Source: Ruminococcus sp. (lineage in GTDB: Bacteria > Bacillota > Clostridia > Oscillospirales > Ruminococcaceae). Taken from it: DNA of 64,000 nucleotides. The notes under the pieces are model-generated. The model saw nothing but the letters and a program-made list of their open reading frames with translations. It did not search any database and was not told the origin of the DNA. Of the stretch, positions 63,357 through 64,000 are shown in pieces. Every line of letters starts with the position of its first letter. Position 1 is the stretch's first letter. Where the stretch lies: NCBI RefSeq assembly GCF_017549005.1, contig NZ_JAFYYT010000040.1:62001-126000 (forward strand), in the 5' to 3' direction. A program made the translations under genes and the position numbers.

Positions 63357-63385
63357 ATTATACTATATTTTCTGCCTGAAATCAA
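63357..63385 (-). promoter_or_regulatory. Promoter for the AraC-type regulator gene
   Basis: Minus strand TTGATT (63380-63385), 17-bp spacer, TATAAT (63357-63362). Confidence 0.82.
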
Positions 63386-63428
63386 CACAAAAAAGCTGAA
63401 ATGTGCACAATTCCAATCAGATACAGCA

Positions 63429-63457
63429 TTGAAATTTACACTTGTGTATTATATAAT
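63429..63457 (+). promoter_or_regulatory. Promoter for the GH5 cellulase gene
   Basis: TTGAAA (63429-63434), 17-bp spacer, TATAAT (63452-63457). The two promoters are divergent with a ~45-bp gap, giving the regulator access to both. Confidence 0.82.
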
Positions 63458-63523
63458 ATAGTCGTAATATAGTTTACTATGTAACCGTGCATAAAAATAA
63501 TAAAACTGAAAGGACGAATGAAA

Positions 63524-64000
63524 ATGAATAAATTCCTTAAAAAGGGCTGTACAGCTCTTATTGCAGCTGTTACAATCGCAACATCATTAACCGCTTTTAC
63601 TGATCGTTGCGAAAACGGTAAGAGCGCAGTTGCTGCTGTTAACGTAAACAGCACACTATTTGAAAGCAGTAATGTAAACGCCGGAGCTTATACTATCCCG
63701 GAGCTCAATATCCCTTCAAAGGATATCCCCAATACAGATGGCATAAACTTTGTAAAGGATATGCGTCTTGGCTGGAATCTCGGAAATACTCTCGACGCTA
63801 TCGATGATACAGGCTGGGTAGGCAGCGAAATGGGTATCGAGACCTGCTGGAACGGCGGATACAAGACATCAAAGGAAATGATAGACGCTGTAAAAGCCGC
63901 AGGCTTCAGAACTGTAAGAGTCCCCGTTTCATGGCACAATCACGTTGACGGCAGCTACAATATCACAAAGCAGTGGATGGACAGAGTACAGGAAGTCGTT
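63524..64000 (+). CDS. Secreted GH5 endoglucanase, 3' end cut by window edge
   Basis: The frame is open from ATG 63524 to the window end (159 codons). It begins with a Sec signal (basic KFLKKG, hydrophobic ALIAAVTIATSLTAF), a short linker, then the GH5 start LGWNLGNTLDA, as in clostridial GH5 cellulases, and RTVRVPVSWHNHV. Catalytic Glu residues lie beyond the edge. AAGGA is about 9 nt upstream of ATG 63524; ATG codons at 63518 and 63524 are in frame, and spacing favours the latter. It likely acts on cellulose or mixed-linkage glucan. Confidence 0.92.
   Translation, partial: MNKFLKKGCTALIAAVTIATSLTAFTDRCENGKSAVAAVNVNSTLFESSNVNAGAYTIPELNIPSKDIPNTDGINFVKDMRLGWNLGNTLDAIDDTGWVGSEMGIETCWNGGYKTSKEMIDAVKAAGFRTVRVPVSWHNHVDGSYNITKQWMDRVQEVV

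Noticed and set aside
63402-63409. TGTGCACA palindrome as an operator for the cellulase promoter
   Set aside because: Eight bases occur often by chance and no second copy was seen near the divergent promoters; too weak to call.

Overview
The window is a gene-dense stretch of a low-to-mid GC Gram-positive chromosome, most likely a cellulolytic Ruminococcus-like member of the Clostridia. Reasons: Firmicute gene orders (rplI-dnaB-tilS-ftsH; hprK-murB-rapZ-whiA-dnaE-pfkA; mltG next to a U32 tRNA-hydroxylation gene), a sporulation-type sigma-K gene, ThyX rather than ThyA, Thr-rich linkers in exported proteins, and a GH5 cellulase running off the right edge. No tRNA, rRNA, CRISPR array, insertion sequence or prophage gene was found. 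Promoters are easy to see: almost all are sigma-A type with exactly 17 bp between the -35 and -10 boxes. Starts often use GTG or TTG, so many starts here are moved from the longest open frame to the codon that fits the ribosome binding site.

Layout. 1-8202 (+): ribosomal protein L9 (5' end cut), replicative helicase, tilS, ftsH, then an FHA / SEDS glycosyltransferase / class B PBP trio for cell-wall synthesis. 8266-10783 (+): hibernation factor hpf, a LUD-domain protein and a DRE-TIM aldolase, each as its own unit. 10822-16844 (-): a topoisomerase IV-like pair with a zinc-ribbon gene between the subunits, an ArsC/Spx-like protein, and a SleB-type wall hydrolase. 17278-22782 (+): MoxR ATPase, DUF58, transglutaminase and DUF308 membrane protein. 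22841-27968 (+): TerB-N/TerB-C protein, BrxD-like ATPase and BrxHI/Lhr-like helicase, read here as a self-contained DNA-processing or defence module. 28060-28998: LysR regulator. A predicted ~90-nt C-rich small RNA lies at 29068-29155 on the minus strand.

29322-33745 (-): M18 aminopeptidase, coaE, threonylcarbamoyl-AMP synthase, prfA and DUF951. 33918-35256 (+): a small unknown protein and an S1-domain protein. 35293-47726 (-): a long leftward cluster, rpe, three Rnf-like membrane subunits (D, E, A), a membrane-anchored putative glycosidase, hprK, murB, rapZ, whiA, dnaE and pfkA. 47857-51200 (+): sigK, a small HD alarmone hydrolase-like gene, and DnaD- and DnaC-type replication initiation genes. 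51238-52491 (-): a Thr-rich lipoprotein. 52716-58248 (+): thyX, DUF2156, DJ-1, 5-formyl-THF cyclo-ligase, mltG and the U32 protein. 58287-59862 (-): an isolated ExbB/ExbD-like three-gene operon. 59963-60994 (-): flippase-like UPF0104 protein. 61129-63327 (-): a LacI-sensor/degenerate GGDEF/AraC regulator divergent from the cellulase.

Most notable points: the TerB/BrxD/BrxHI trio without the rest of BREX; an ExbB-ExbD-type energised channel operon in a Gram-positive; Rnf A and E subunits that have lost three of four Fe-S cysteines; whiA apparently starting at AUA; and the C-rich small RNA whose loop could pair with the GGGGG-type ribosome binding sites seen in this window.
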